A stretch of 64,000 nt of DNA from Anaerolineaceae bacterium (GCA_016841445.1 JAENZD010000001.1:1116001-1180000), one strand, 5' to 3'. Counted from the first letter of the stretch, positions 52,356 through 62,234 are shown. Numbers and translations: made by a program. The notes: generated by a model from the sequence alone, not told the origin.

Positions 52356-53336
52356 TCAATCAAAGGTTAGCGCATCTTTAAGGATAACCTGGATGGCTGG
52401 TATATTCGGAAGAAGAACAGATGCACCTTCAGAAGTGACCCATCCGGTTGCTTCATTTAGACCAATGCTAAACCGGCGAACATCTTCACTGCTGTTGAAA
52501 CCAAGGACAATTCGCGTTAATGGAAACAACTGAGCAGGCGTGATGTTGCTTTCAACACCGGTATCATAAATTTCCACAAGAGCCGGTAGTTCAAGCAAAC
52601 CTTTCGGGCTGAGGGTCTTTTCCATAATCGCACCGATGACTTCCTGGGTGCGCCTCATTCGGTCAAAATCGCTGGAGTTGTATCTGGCACGCACGTACCA
52701 CAACGCCCAGGCACTATCCAGAGTTATCTCACCCGGACCCACTTCACACCAACGATCGGGGTCCAGCGAACTGTCGCAGGCATCGGCTGTATATTGATCT
52801 GTTGTAACGGTCACCCCTCCGAGTTCATCGACCACCTTCAAGAATCCTTCCATATCGATCATCGCGAATTGGGTCGGATAAACCCCAAAATTAGATTGCA
52901 TGGTGTCCGCCAATAAGGGGAAGCCGCCTAATTGAACCACCGTATTAATCCGCTGTTCTCCGAATCCTGGGATTGACACCCATAAATCACGTGGAAATGA
53001 AATCATGCTGATTTTGCCAGATACGGTATCCAATGCAATCAATATTAAAATATCTGTGCGAAAACCGGATTCGGGTCGATAATCAGACCCTAAAACCATA
53101 TACAGACGAACTGAAGCTGAAACATTGATTTCTTCCACACCTGGATTTGCTGTAGGCCTGGAATCGATCGTCTGCGAAATCACGGTCTCTCCATCGATTA
53201 ATTGGAAAATAGGCAGCTGTGATCGAAACACGGTTGCTCCAAGATAAATCATCGCACTCGCGATAATAAAGATTAAAAGCAGACCGCTCAATAATATTAA
53301 CTGCCCGAAAATTCTACGTTTATTTTTCTTCAACAT
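52356..53336 (-). CDS. LytR-CpsA-Psr (LCP) family cell-wall glycopolymer ligase
   Basis: A 326-residue protein with a basic N-terminus, one membrane helix (about 12-34) and an extracytoplasmic LCP domain: YMVLGSDYRPESGFRTDILILIALD (R and D that hold the pyrophosphate), ISFPRDLWVSIPGFGEQRIN and the ARYNSSDFDRMRRTQEVI block. Known LCP proteins transfer polymers from polyprenyl pyrophosphate to peptidoglycan. Ribosome site GGAG before ATG 53336. Confidence 0.92.
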   Translation of the reverse strand: MLKKNKRRIFGQLILLSGLLLIFIIASAMIYLGATVFRSQLPIFQLIDGETVISQTIDSRPTANPGVEEINVSASVRLYMVLGSDYRPESGFRTDILILIALDTVSGKISMISFPRDLWVSIPGFGEQRINTVVQLGGFPLLADTMQSNFGVYPTQFAMIDMEGFLKVVDELGGVTVTTDQYTADACDSSLDPDRWCEVGPGEITLDSAWALWYVRARYNSSDFDRMRRTQEVIGAIMEKTLSPKGLLELPALVEIYDTGVESNITPAQLFPLTRIVLGFNSSEDVRRFSIGLNEATGWVTSEGASVLLPNIPAIQVILKDALTFD

Positions 53337-53510
53337 TGACTCTCCAAACACCTTATAAAGGATCCGTTTGTTGCAGTTGGTATTTATACCTTAAACGAAT
53401 TATTTAGCTAGTTATTGATTCTACTGTATTTACCTTCACATAAATATTGACAGAAAATCACACCAATCTTTCTGTCAATTTATGAACGTTTTACTGAGAA
53501 ATTGAAATAA

Positions 53511-55244
53511 TCAATCTAATGTCGGTTTTCCGGATTTAATGCCTAATCTTGGGAAATAAAACAATTGAAAACCTCCAAATACTAAGAAGCCTAAAATAAA
53601 TGCTGGGATCCGGATAAAAGCGAGCAACCAGCCAATGGTTCTTTCTGATCCAGCAGTAAGCAAGCTTCTTATCAAACCGGGGATAAATTGCTGAGCTTGG
53701 GTCATTGGCAGAGATCTTACCCAAACCATATCCTGCTGAATATAAATCATGCTGAATATTAAGCAGAAGGCTGTAAGCGGTATTGACGGCCAAACGAATT
53801 TTGTAAAGAAACCTTGTTTCTTTTCATTCTCGACAAATTTATAGTGCTGGCCTCTAAAGAACAGGACAAGTATAAAGAGCATTGGAATATTGAGTAAATA
53901 AGGTATGGAAAAAGTTATTAAATTGTTGTTTATACCCACACTATTTATTAATCGAAGCATACCAGGGATGACCAAAAGTTCTGTCATGATTAACCAAGGT
54001 GCAAAAATTATCAACAGCCACTCACTACCTTTGCCCAATGGCCGCAGTGCGCCGATCCCTAGCGCTGCAACATAGGTAATCGGGAACTGCACCAAAATCA
54101 CAATAACAAAGGGAACCAGCCAAGTGTTCAGCAAAGTTCGCCAGAACAGTGTTTCTTGAACTAAATCACTCGTGTCATTCATGATATTTGCCAGGGGTGT
54201 TCTAAATAATGGAATAAATTTCGCAATATATGGTACAACCGAAATTAATTGCAGTATTAGAAACAGGATCAATAAGATGATCGAAACAATCTTAAACCAT
54301 TTAGCATATTTAACCGGATTAGATTTAGGAGATAGTGCAAATAATCTGAAATGGCTTAGGATCAAAATTAATGCAGCGGCAATACCCAGTATCATAACTA
54401 AAAGGAATAATACGGATGCAATTGCAGATGAAAGGCCGGGGCGAAAAGTAATAAACAGAAATCTGAAGATGAGATTCTGAAAAGTGAGTGTTGAATTATT
54501 GACTCCTCCACCAGCTACAAAATTGATTGTACTTCCACCCTGAACAGTAAATGCAACCGTGACAAGTAGCATAAGGGCTTCAATTAAAAGAACAGATTTT
54601 ACAGGTTTTCTTCTTCCAGATTCGTTTTCACCTTTTAATGCTGATAGAAAAGCTGTGACCCCGAGACCACCTGCCAAGCCCAAAAAAGATAATCCATCTA
54701 TTGCTAAGATTAAAATTCGTCCTTTTTCAGGATCCCTCAGATTTAATATCTCATTTCCAAAGCCAAACATAGGATTTAGTAATAGTATCCATGTAATACC
54801 CAATGCAATCGGAGAGTAAACCATCCAGGGGATTGAAGCGAGGATTCGGACAATTTTTCTACCCAGAGGTTTCAAGCTGCCTGCCCCTAAACCCAGCGGC
54901 AAAGTTGGAAAGAGAATAACGATTACCCGAACAAGGATCAGCAATGATGTAAATTCTAATGAATCAAAAAATTGAGGTGATGCAAAAAAAATTCGATAAT
55001 TTTCTATTCCTACAAAAGAACCGAAAATATTAAACCCCCGTGATTCTTGAAAACTACCTATAATGGTCATGGTCGTTGGGATAACCTTTGACACAACCAG
55101 AACGCCTAGAGCGGGCAAGAGAAATAAGATCCCTAAAACGATTGGCAGAACTCGCTTTGACGGTTTTTCAATATCTCTTTTCTTTTGTTTTTTCCCTGTT
55201 TGTTTTATCTTCTCTGAAGTCTTATCAGGATTTTCAGACATCAT
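53511..55244 (-). CDS. Fused sugar-type ABC permease-like membrane protein
   Basis: A 577-residue polytopic protein. The first half is MalF/UgpA-like: IGSFQESRGF ... FVGIENYRIFFASPQFFDSLEFTSLLIL, a hallmark of that family. The second half is like another permease subunit: FWRTLLNTWLVPFVIVILVQFPITYVAALG ... ITFSIPYLLNIPMLFILVLFF. About twelve or more helices. The EAA loops are degenerate (LRPLGKGSEWLLIIFAPWL), and no binding protein or ATPase gene is beside it. It may be a one-chain permease using distant partners, or a protein that has left transport. Confidence 0.65.
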   Translation of the reverse strand: MMSENPDKTSEKIKQTGKKQKKRDIEKPSKRVLPIVLGILFLLPALGVLVVSKVIPTTMTIIGSFQESRGFNIFGSFVGIENYRIFFASPQFFDSLEFTSLLILVRVIVILFPTLPLGLGAGSLKPLGRKIVRILASIPWMVYSPIALGITWILLLNPMFGFGNEILNLRDPEKGRILILAIDGLSFLGLAGGLGVTAFLSALKGENESGRRKPVKSVLLIEALMLLVTVAFTVQGGSTINFVAGGGVNNSTLTFQNLIFRFLFITFRPGLSSAIASVLFLLVMILGIAAALILILSHFRLFALSPKSNPVKYAKWFKIVSIILLILFLILQLISVVPYIAKFIPLFRTPLANIMNDTSDLVQETLFWRTLLNTWLVPFVIVILVQFPITYVAALGIGALRPLGKGSEWLLIIFAPWLIMTELLVIPGMLRLINSVGINNNLITFSIPYLLNIPMLFILVLFFRGQHYKFVENEKKQGFFTKFVWPSIPLTAFCLIFSMIYIQQDMVWVRSLPMTQAQQFIPGLIRSLLTAGSERTIGWLLAFIRIPAFILGFLVFGGFQLFYFPRLGIKSGKPTLD

Positions 55245-55567
55245 TTATCCTTTCACTTCTCTTTCTGCAATAAATATCTATAATTTCTAATTAATTCGAT
55301 TATACATTAATTTTCCGGGTGAAAACAAGGAAAATTTACTGAAAGATCAGATTTATTAGGGTTGAATGATCCTGATAATTAGGAAAGAATTGAGATTTTA
55401 ATTATTATTTTCGAAAGCGAAATTTTCCACTACGATAATCCTCTATAATTCTGCAGATAATTGTCATATTACAAGATTTTTATATAAAGTTAAGGTACAA
55501 TAGCCGATGGTGAAATCATATTAACAAACTTTAATCTATTCCATAATCTATTATTCAGGAGGAACTT
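55245..55567. other. Divergent intergenic region
   Basis: About 320 bp between the divergent permease-like and acyl-CoA synthetase genes, very AT-rich. A TACAAT near 55496-55501 may be the -10 of the synthetase gene; I find no fitting -35. A good AGGAGG ribosome site ends it. Confidence 0.4.
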
Positions 55568-57676
55568 GTGGATGATGTATTGACAGGTCTGCTCAGACCA
55601 AAAGGTGTTGCAGTCATAGGCGCTTCGACGACGCCAGGAAAGATTGGCCATACAGTTGTTAAGAATCTCATAGAGAGCGGTTATCAAGGCGGCATTTTTC
55701 CTGTAAACCCTTCTGCTGACGAAATTCTTGGGCTAAAATGCTATTCATCTGTGCTGGATATACCAGATAACGTGGATGCAGCAGCGATCACTGTTCCAGC
55801 CAAATTCGTTCTTAATGTTATTAAAGAATGTGGTGAAAAAGGGGTCAAGGGCTTGATCATCATCACATCAGGTTTCAGCGAAGTTGGGGATGTTGAACTT
55901 GAGAAGGAACTGGTTAAGACAGCCCATGGATATGGGATGCGCATTCTTGGTCCAAATGTAGTTGGTACCCTTTCAAATACTGATAACATGAATGCATCCT
56001 TTGCGCCGTTCCTTCCCCTAAAAGGTTCTGCCTCACTCGTATCCCAAAGTGGTGCTTTGTTAATTGCTATTGATGCCATCACCTATACTCGGCGAATTGG
56101 ATTTGACAAGCTGGTTTCGATTGGCAATATGTCTGATGTCAACTTTGCAGACATGGTAGCCTGGTTGAACGAAGACGAGGATACCAAATGCATTTCCCTT
56201 TATGTAGAAGGGCTTAAAGAAGGTGCCCGTTTCATTAAAGAAAGCGCAAAAGCCAAGAAACCCATAGTTGTTCTTAAGGCAGGTGTCTCTGAGCATGGCG
56301 CTGCAGCAGCTGCATCGCATACAGGATCATTGGCAGGTGCTCAAAAAATATATAGTGCTGCTTTTCAGCAAGCTGGTGCAATCCAGGCTTCTGACTTGAG
56401 CGATCTTTTTGACTGCACCCTGGCACTCTCTCTTGAACCACCGATGAAAGGTGATAATTTATTGATCCTAACAAACGGTGGTGGTGTTGGTGTTTTAGCA
56501 ACAGATTCCGCTGAAAAAGCAGGCGTACCTCTTAAATTCGCCCCGAAAGAAGTCCAGGAAGAACTTAAAAAGCATATGCCTTCCTTTGGCTCGGCAAAAA
56601 ATCCAGTTGATATGACAGGTATGGCTGGCAATGACTGGTACCATGATACAACAAAATTCTCTTTTGCAAATGAATGGGTTGATGGTTTGGTGGTTTTGTA
56701 CTGCGAAACCGCAATGACAAACCCCCAGGAAATTGCCGAATCTATTTATAACGCAGTTAAAGAAACCGGTATTACAGACAAACCCATCACAGTTTCTTTC
56801 GTCGGTGGTGAACGTTGTGATGACGCAATGCAGTGGTTGGTTGAGAACGGTATCCCAGCCTATAACGCCCCAGACTTGGCTGTTAGGGCGATGGGAGCCC
56901 TGCGTGAATATGCCCGATTGCATGCCATGAAACAGGAAACAAAAATAGAGAACCATGCTGTCGATAAGAAAACTGCCCGGGACATCATTGCTAAAGTCCG
57001 TGCAGACGGTCGGACAGCCCTGACAGAAATTGAATCAAAGAAAATCTTTACAGCTTATGACTTGCCTGTTGTTAGAACCGAAATTGCCACAAGTGAAGAC
57101 CAGGCTGTTGACATGGCAGAAGAAATTGGTTACCCAATCGTCTTGAAGATCGTATCTCCGGATATTCTTCATAAATCTGATGCTGGTGGTGTAAAAGTCA
57201 ATATTAAAGATGAGGCCAGTGTACGCAGTGCATACCAGGAGATCCTCAAGAACGCAAAAGCCTACAAAGCAGATGCAGATATTCACGGTATCGTTGTACA
57301 GTCGATGGCCCCTTGGGGGACCGAAGTCATTGTTGGTTCTGTAAACGATGCGACCTTTGGTGCGACAGTCATGTTTGGCCTTGGCGGTATCTTTGTGGAG
57401 GTCTTGAAAGATGTTACATTCAGGGTGGCTCCCATTTCTGAGAAAGAAGCCGCACTGATGCTCAGCGAAATCAAAAGCGCACCCATCCTGGATGGTGTTC
57501 GCGGCGAGTCCCCGCGTGACAAGAAAATGTTGGCACAGACTTTGGCACAGTACGCGTTCATGATCACTGATTTGGCAGATGAAGTCCAAGAGTCAGACGC
57601 TAACCCAGTTCTGGTATATGAAGAAGGAAAAGGCGTTCAAATTGTAGATGCCAGGATGATTTTAAAAGAAAAATAA
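55568..57676 (+). CDS. acd: ADP-forming acetyl/acyl-CoA synthetase, alpha and beta fused
   Basis: A 702-residue enzyme making acyl-CoA from acid, CoA and ATP, or in reverse conserving ATP from acyl-CoA. Residues 1-460: CoA-binding and ligase-CoA domains, GVAVIGASTTPGKIGHTVVKNL, with the phospho-His region AASHTGSLAGAQKIYSAAFQQAGAI. C-terminal about 480-700: ATP-grasp domain, ALTEIESKKIFTAYDLPVVRTEIA and IVLKIVSPDILHKSDAGGVKVNI. The start is GTG at 55568 with AGGAGG 5 bases upstream. Typical of anaerobes that gain ATP from acyl-CoA. Could act on products of the 12-gene unit, though it is 19 kb away. Confidence 0.93.
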   Translation: MDDVLTGLLRPKGVAVIGASTTPGKIGHTVVKNLIESGYQGGIFPVNPSADEILGLKCYSSVLDIPDNVDAAAITVPAKFVLNVIKECGEKGVKGLIIITSGFSEVGDVELEKELVKTAHGYGMRILGPNVVGTLSNTDNMNASFAPFLPLKGSASLVSQSGALLIAIDAITYTRRIGFDKLVSIGNMSDVNFADMVAWLNEDEDTKCISLYVEGLKEGARFIKESAKAKKPIVVLKAGVSEHGAAAAASHTGSLAGAQKIYSAAFQQAGAIQASDLSDLFDCTLALSLEPPMKGDNLLILTNGGGVGVLATDSAEKAGVPLKFAPKEVQEELKKHMPSFGSAKNPVDMTGMAGNDWYHDTTKFSFANEWVDGLVVLYCETAMTNPQEIAESIYNAVKETGITDKPITVSFVGGERCDDAMQWLVENGIPAYNAPDLAVRAMGALREYARLHAMKQETKIENHAVDKKTARDIIAKVRADGRTALTEIESKKIFTAYDLPVVRTEIATSEDQAVDMAEEIGYPIVLKIVSPDILHKSDAGGVKVNIKDEASVRSAYQEILKNAKAYKADADIHGIVVQSMAPWGTEVIVGSVNDATFGATVMFGLGGIFVEVLKDVTFRVAPISEKEAALMLSEIKSAPILDGVRGESPRDKKMLAQTLAQYAFMITDLADEVQESDANPVLVYEEGKGVQIVDARMILKEK

Positions 57677-57696
57677 TCTATTACTCAAAATTTACT

Positions 57697-57730
57697 AAAA
57701 GCCACTGTGAATATTTTTACAGTGGCTTTT
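57697..57730 (+). terminator. Terminator of the acyl-CoA synthetase gene
   Basis: AAAAGCCACTGT/ACAGTGGCTTTT (12 bp, 10-base loop) followed by further Ts. Confidence 0.88.
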
Positions 57731-57941
57731 TTATACTGTCAATGTTTATATCTGGATGGAGAGATGTTTTTTTGCAGGTAGTATAAATTCATGCGACGAA
57801 TTCTAAAATTAAATCTGTTGATTGTAAATTAACTCCATATTAGCTTCTCTTTAAGCTCAAAACATGGGTCTGGTGAATTTTGAATTCTAATAGTATCATT
57901 GAAATAAGAATTAGAACGAACACTAAAACAGAAAGACTATT

Positions 57942-58715
57942 ATGAAAAATTTTATTATGGATATGGACGGCGTTCTGATCCAGGGTAATCAAATCATACC
58001 GGGAGCAGATAAGTTTATCACCAAATTATTGGAACAAAAGAGGAAATTCTTAATTCTCACAAATAACCCGGTTTATACACCTGGTGATTTAGCACACCGT
58101 TTACAGGCGCTAGGACTTGGGATTGAGGAAAACCAGATTTTTACCTCAGCACTGGCTACAGCATCTTTTTTGCATAGCCAGAGACCCGACGGTAAAGCAT
58201 TTGTCTTAGGAGAAAGCGGTCTTACTGAAGCAATTCATAATATTGGCTATGTAATAACAGATATGAATCCGGACTATGTGGTATTAGGTGAAACACTTGC
58301 CTATAATTTCCAAATGATCAAACAGGCTATCCGTTTAATCCATGATCATGGTGCACGATTCATCGCTACGAACCCCGATCCATCAGGCCCAAGCACAGGT
58401 GGTTTGGTACCAGCTTGCGGAGCGATGGCAGCTTTAATCGAAGAAGCGAGCGGTGTTGCCCCATTTTTTGTTGGAAAACCCAATGCGCTCATGATGCGAA
58501 CCGCCTTAAATTATCTAAATGTACACTCTGAAAATACGATCATGATCGGCGACCGCATGGATACGGACATCGTCGCTGGCGTAACAAGCGGTATGGAAAC
58601 CATCCTCGTTCTCAGCGGTGTTACAAAAGAAAAAGATATCGATAAATTCCCTTATTTACCAACCCATATCAAGAAATCTGTTGCTGATATTGATCCCAAA
58701 GACTTTGATGATTGA
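57942..58715 (+). CDS. HAD-IIA phosphatase, NagD-like
   Basis: A 257-residue protein. Motif I is MDMDGVL near the start (nucleophile Asp), motif II in [14 protein letters not shown], cap domain in the middle, motif III Lys in [11 protein letters not shown] and motif IV in [13 protein letters not shown]. NagD-type enzymes dephosphorylate nucleotides or sugar phosphates. The stop codon TGA is embedded in the -35 box of the next gene's promoter. Confidence 0.9.
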   Translation: MKNFIMDMDGVLIQGNQIIPGADKFITKLLEQKRKFLILTNNPVYTPGDLAHRLQALGLGIEENQIFTSALATASFLHSQRPDGKAFVLGESGLTEAIHNIGYVITDMNPDYVVLGETLAYNFQMIKQAIRLIHDHGARFIATNPDPSGPSTGGLVPACGAMAALIEEASGVAPFFVGKPNALMMRTALNYLNVHSENTIMIGDRMDTDIVAGVTSGMETILVLSGVTKEKDIDKFPYLPTHIKKSVADIDPKDFDD

Positions 58716-58739
58716 CAGACGGTTTCATTTCGGTATAAT
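58712..58739 (+). promoter_or_regulatory. Near-consensus promoter giving a leaderless L,D-transpeptidase mRNA
   Basis: TTGACA (58712-58717), 16 bp, TATAAT (58734-58739). The ATG at 58748 lies 8 bases after the -10, so transcription should begin at or within a base or two of the start codon. There is no ribosome site. Confidence 0.7.
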
Positions 58740-58747
58740 CTCAAATT

Positions 58748-59785
58748 ATGACAAAGCAGACCTTTTCTCGCCGAAACTTCTTAAAAACTGCGGGGCTCAG
58801 TATCGGCGCCTTAGCTTTTAAGCCATTAAAGACTGAAAATAGGCCAACCTTCAAGCGCAGATTAATGCGGGTGGCTGTCCTGGATTCTGACGATCCAGCA
58901 GTAATCCGCAGTGAACCAAACGACCAGGTCAATAATATTGTCTATCAACGCTTAAAAGACGAGTTGATCAATGTTTATTATGAGGTGGAATCAGAAGACG
59001 GACCTGATTACAACCCCATCTGGTACCGGGTTTGGGGCGGATATGTCCATCGAGGAAAACTGCAGGAAGTTAAATATATTCTCAACCCAATCGCAAGTTC
59101 TATCAGCAAAGATTTTCAATTGGGTGAAATAACCGTTCCTTATACAAGAGCAATGCGCTATACATCTCTGCAAGGATGGGATCCATTGTATCGTCTTTAT
59201 TATGAAACATTGCATTGGGTAAAAGACATCATCACGGGACCCGATGGGCAGCCCTGGTACCTACTCGAGGACGAATTACTCAGGCCAACTGCGTATGCAA
59301 TCCCAGCTGAACATATGCGTTTAATCCCTGATTCGGAACTCTCCCCTATCTCACCGGATGTACCTTCAGGACAAAAACGGATTGAAATATCTATTTCACG
59401 GCAGGAACTCACCGCTTATGAGGGTGATACCATTGCTCTCCAGACAAAAATTTCAAGCGGCGTTCTCACTGAACAGAAAAAGACACCCTCAGGAGAGTTC
59501 AGAATCCTTTCAAAATATGCTTCAAAGCATATGGGTGGCGGGAAAATGACGTTTGATATCAATGCCTATGAATTAGTTGGCGTTCCCTGGACGTGTTTCT
59601 TTACTGAAAATGGGGTAGCAATACATGGTACCTATTGGCACAACGATTTCGGCCGCACAAAAAGCAGCGGTTGTATCAACATGCGAAACCAGGATGCGAA
59701 ATGGATCTTCAGATGGGTTGATCCCCCCGGCGATACCCTTTACCCGTATCGAACAGGATACGGGACGCGAGTTAGTGTCGTTTGA
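58748..59785 (+). CDS. L,D-transpeptidase (YkuD fold) with Tat signal
   Basis: A 345-residue protein. The N-terminus SRRNFLKTAGLSIGALAF is a twin-arginine signal. The catalytic domain at about 225-345 starts RIEISISRQELTAYEGD, and has HGTYWHNDFG and KSSGCINM, with the active Cys in S-x-G-C-x-N. The usual S-H-G-C is S-S-G-C here. The middle (about 90-215) is an extra domain with WYRVWGGYVHRGKLQEV, SH3-like. It crosslinks or anchors peptidoglycan. Its stop codon touches that of the convergent hemW. Confidence 0.88.
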   Translation: MTKQTFSRRNFLKTAGLSIGALAFKPLKTENRPTFKRRLMRVAVLDSDDPAVIRSEPNDQVNNIVYQRLKDELINVYYEVESEDGPDYNPIWYRVWGGYVHRGKLQEVKYILNPIASSISKDFQLGEITVPYTRAMRYTSLQGWDPLYRLYYETLHWVKDIITGPDGQPWYLLEDELLRPTAYAIPAEHMRLIPDSELSPISPDVPSGQKRIEISISRQELTAYEGDTIALQTKISSGVLTEQKKTPSGEFRILSKYASKHMGGGKMTFDINAYELVGVPWTCFFTENGVAIHGTYWHNDFGRTKSSGCINMRNQDAKWIFRWVDPPGDTLYPYRTGYGTRVSVV

Positions 59786-60967
59786 TCAAACAAACGCCAC
59801 AAATACCTGGTTTCCTAGCAGAATTCCCTTTTTGGACAATCTCAACCTGTTGTGATCAACATCCACCCATTCAAGCAGATGGTTATTCACCAGGGTAGTA
59901 ATTTCCTCACTGAAAACCGCTTTCATTGATAATCCAAAATCAGCGCGAAACCGGTCTTCCGACACCCCGTCTTTGACCAATCGCAAACCCAACATCATGA
60001 AATCTTTCATTTGTGTGTCAATATCAACCAAGGTCCTTGAAATCGTCGCAGGAGAAGTGGCAAACGGATAATTTTCATTTCTCTTTCCAGTAAAGCTTTG
60101 AATATACTCATTAATTGTGCTGACATTTTCAGTACGGTTACCCGCTACATAACCATGTGCCCCGGCACCAAACCCAAAATATGGATGATTTTGCCAGTAT
60201 TGTAAATTATGCCTGCATCGAGAATCTGCTTTCGCACTTGATTTTGCCCAGTTTGAGATCTCGTATTGCTCAAACCCATATTTTTCTAGCATCTCCATAG
60301 CTAACTCGTACATTTCAGCCTCTAAATCCTGATCCTGTTTAGCAATCAAGCCACGTTGATACCATTGATGCAGCATTGTCCCGGGTTCGATAATCAATGA
60401 ATATAGTGAAAAATGGCTTGGATTCAATTCCAGAGCTCTTGAGAGGGAGTTTTTCCAACTCTGCAGGTCCTGCCAGGGTAAACCGAAGATCAGGTCAAGA
60501 TTGATATTCGTGAAACCAGCGGTACGGGCATTCTTCACACTCATAAGAATGTCCTGAATATCATGAATTCGGTCCAAGCGGACCAGATCAAATGTATTGG
60601 TAGATTGAATACCCAGGCTAATCCTGTTTATTCCCAAATTGAGAAGCCCAGTCAAATATTCCAAAGAAAGCGTTCCAGGGTTTGCCTCAATGCTGATTTC
60701 ACAGTCCGAAGTAAATGTGAAAAGATTTTTTAACTCGAATAAGATTTCACGATAACCCAGCAAAGGAATTAGTGAAGGAGTTCCCCCCCCAAAATATACG
60801 GAATGGATCGTATGGGACTTCTTTGATTCATTGACTACACGAATTTCGCTTAATAGTGCATCAATGTATGGAGAAATAAAATGCTCTTTTCCTGCATATG
60901 TGTTAAAATCACAGTAATGGCATCGCCGTTTGCAGAAAGGCATATGTAGATATATACTATGGTCCAT
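59786..60967 (-). CDS. hemW: HemW-like radical SAM protein
   Basis: A 393-residue radical SAM protein. The iron-sulfur motif is C-x3-C-x2-C in HMPFCKRRCHYCDFN; then YFGGGTPSLI, EANPGTL, GINRISLGIQS and FGLPWQDLQSW. It lacks the N-terminal extension of HemN and is the HemW form, which binds and delivers haem rather than making protoporphyrinogen. ATG 60967 aligns with the family; AAGG is close before it. It abuts the L,D-transpeptidase end to end. Confidence 0.88.
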   Translation of the reverse strand: MDHSIYLHMPFCKRRCHYCDFNTYAGKEHFISPYIDALLSEIRVVNESKKSHTIHSVYFGGGTPSLIPLLGYREILFELKNLFTFTSDCEISIEANPGTLSLEYLTGLLNLGINRISLGIQSTNTFDLVRLDRIHDIQDILMSVKNARTAGFTNINLDLIFGLPWQDLQSWKNSLSRALELNPSHFSLYSLIIEPGTMLHQWYQRGLIAKQDQDLEAEMYELAMEMLEKYGFEQYEISNWAKSSAKADSRCRHNLQYWQNHPYFGFGAGAHGYVAGNRTENVSTINEYIQSFTGKRNENYPFATSPATISRTLVDIDTQMKDFMMLGLRLVKDGVSEDRFRADFGLSMKAVFSEEITTLVNNHLLEWVDVDHNRLRLSKKGILLGNQVFVAFV

Positions 60968-61020
60968 TGCCTTATTTATACCACCCAAACAATAACGAAA
61001 CTCTCATAAAAATCCTGATA

Positions 61021-61050
61021 TTGCATATTCTTAAAACCATGAGGTATACT
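61021..61050 (+). promoter_or_regulatory. Promoter of the LysM protein gene
   Basis: TTGCAT (61021-61026), 18 bp, TATACT (61045-61050). The ATG is 11 bases after the -10 and has no ribosome site, so the leader is only about 5 bases. Confidence 0.55.
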
Positions 61051-61061
61051 AGTCCAGAATT

Positions 61062-62204
61062 ATGAGCCCAGAAACGAATACATCAAAAACTAAATTATGT
61101 CCGGTTTGCGGAACAAGGCTAAACGAGTCCGCGACCAGGTGCCTTGTTTGCGGTACGGAATTGGAAGTAAAAGCAGAATCCAAGAAATCTTCTGAAATCC
61201 GGGCAAAAAGGCTGCCTGAGATCACATTCAGCTTACCAGCCGCGTTAGGTCTACTGGCTTTGTTCATAACCCTTGGAGCTGTGGTTGTCTTTTTGATCTT
61301 GCGCAACCAAACACCGACAGAGACTGCCGAAGTCACTGAGCAAGCGGTTGGCACAGCGACGATAAGTCCAACCATTACGGTCACGCCAACAGTAACACAA
61401 ACAGCCACCTTAGCACCGACATGGACGCCATTAGCGCCAATTGAATACCAGGTTCAGCCAGGTGACTCCTGCGCGAGTGTAGCAGCAAGGTTTGGCATAT
61501 CCGTTCAAAGTATTATTTTGGAAAACAACTTATCAGCGAGTTGCGAATTATTTGAAGATATGGTCTTAATGGTTCCCCAACCGACACCTACAGCATCGCC
61601 TCAACCAACGGCCACGTTAAGCGATGTGGAAAAGACGGATATTGCGTGCGAAACATTGAACTACACCGTTCAGGCCAATGATACCCTAAGCACGATTGCT
61701 GATACCTATGATGTCAGCATGGCAACGATAAGAGAATATAACAGCATGCTTAGTGACACCGTCCTTGAAGGTCAAACGCTTCGCATTCCTTTATGCCAGC
61801 GGGAACCTACCCCTGGGCCGACGCCCACACCTACACCCCTACCACCATATCAAGGCCCCAATCTGCTCCTCCCTGCGGATGGTGCCTCCTTTACTTCTTC
61901 ATCAGACACCATCACTCTTCAATGGGCAGCGGTCGGTGAGCTTGAAGCGGATGAGGCTTATGCCGTGACCATCATTGACCTCACAAGTGATAATGATGAA
62001 ACATTGGTAGATTATGTGACAGAGACGTCATTTATTGTTCCCTCTAGCTTCTTATCAGATGAATCTCGACCACACATATATAAGTGGTACGTCTATATCG
62101 TCCGTCAGATTGGTTCGGATGAAGAAGATATTGAGAATTGGGAAGTTGCTGGAAACCGCAGTGTTGAGCGTGTTTTTGGTTGGTTTGATTTGAACACGCA
62201 ATAA
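61062..62204 (+). CDS. Zinc-ribbon, single-span, double-LysM surface protein
   Basis: A 380-residue protein. N-terminal zinc ribbon C-x2-C...C-x2-C (LCPVCGTRLNESATRCLVCGTE, about 12-33), membrane helix (about 65-85), Thr/Pro linker, LysM 1 (EYQVQPGDSCASVAARFGISVQSIILENNL), linker, LysM 2 (NYTVQANDTLSTIADTYDVSMATIREYN), Pro/Thr linker, then a Fn3-like domain (ITLQWAAVGELEADEAYAVTIID). The zinc ribbon stays in the cytosol while the LysM repeats bind peptidoglycan outside, so it could report wall state inward. Confidence 0.82.
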   Translation: MSPETNTSKTKLCPVCGTRLNESATRCLVCGTELEVKAESKKSSEIRAKRLPEITFSLPAALGLLALFITLGAVVVFLILRNQTPTETAEVTEQAVGTATISPTITVTPTVTQTATLAPTWTPLAPIEYQVQPGDSCASVAARFGISVQSIILENNLSASCELFEDMVLMVPQPTPTASPQPTATLSDVEKTDIACETLNYTVQANDTLSTIADTYDVSMATIREYNSMLSDTVLEGQTLRIPLCQREPTPGPTPTPTPLPPYQGPNLLLPADGASFTSSSDTITLQWAAVGELEADEAYAVTIIDLTSDNDETLVDYVTETSFIVPSSFLSDESRPHIYKWYVYIVRQIGSDEEDIENWEVAGNRSVERVFGWFDLNTQ

Positions 62205-62234
62205 GATAAATAATTTATTTTCTAAAAGTTTAAG

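Noticed and set aside
57035-57589. 184-codon minus-strand frame (also 56495-56956)
   Set aside because: Antisense to the acyl-CoA synthetase ATP-grasp domain; no recognisable motif or ribosome site.
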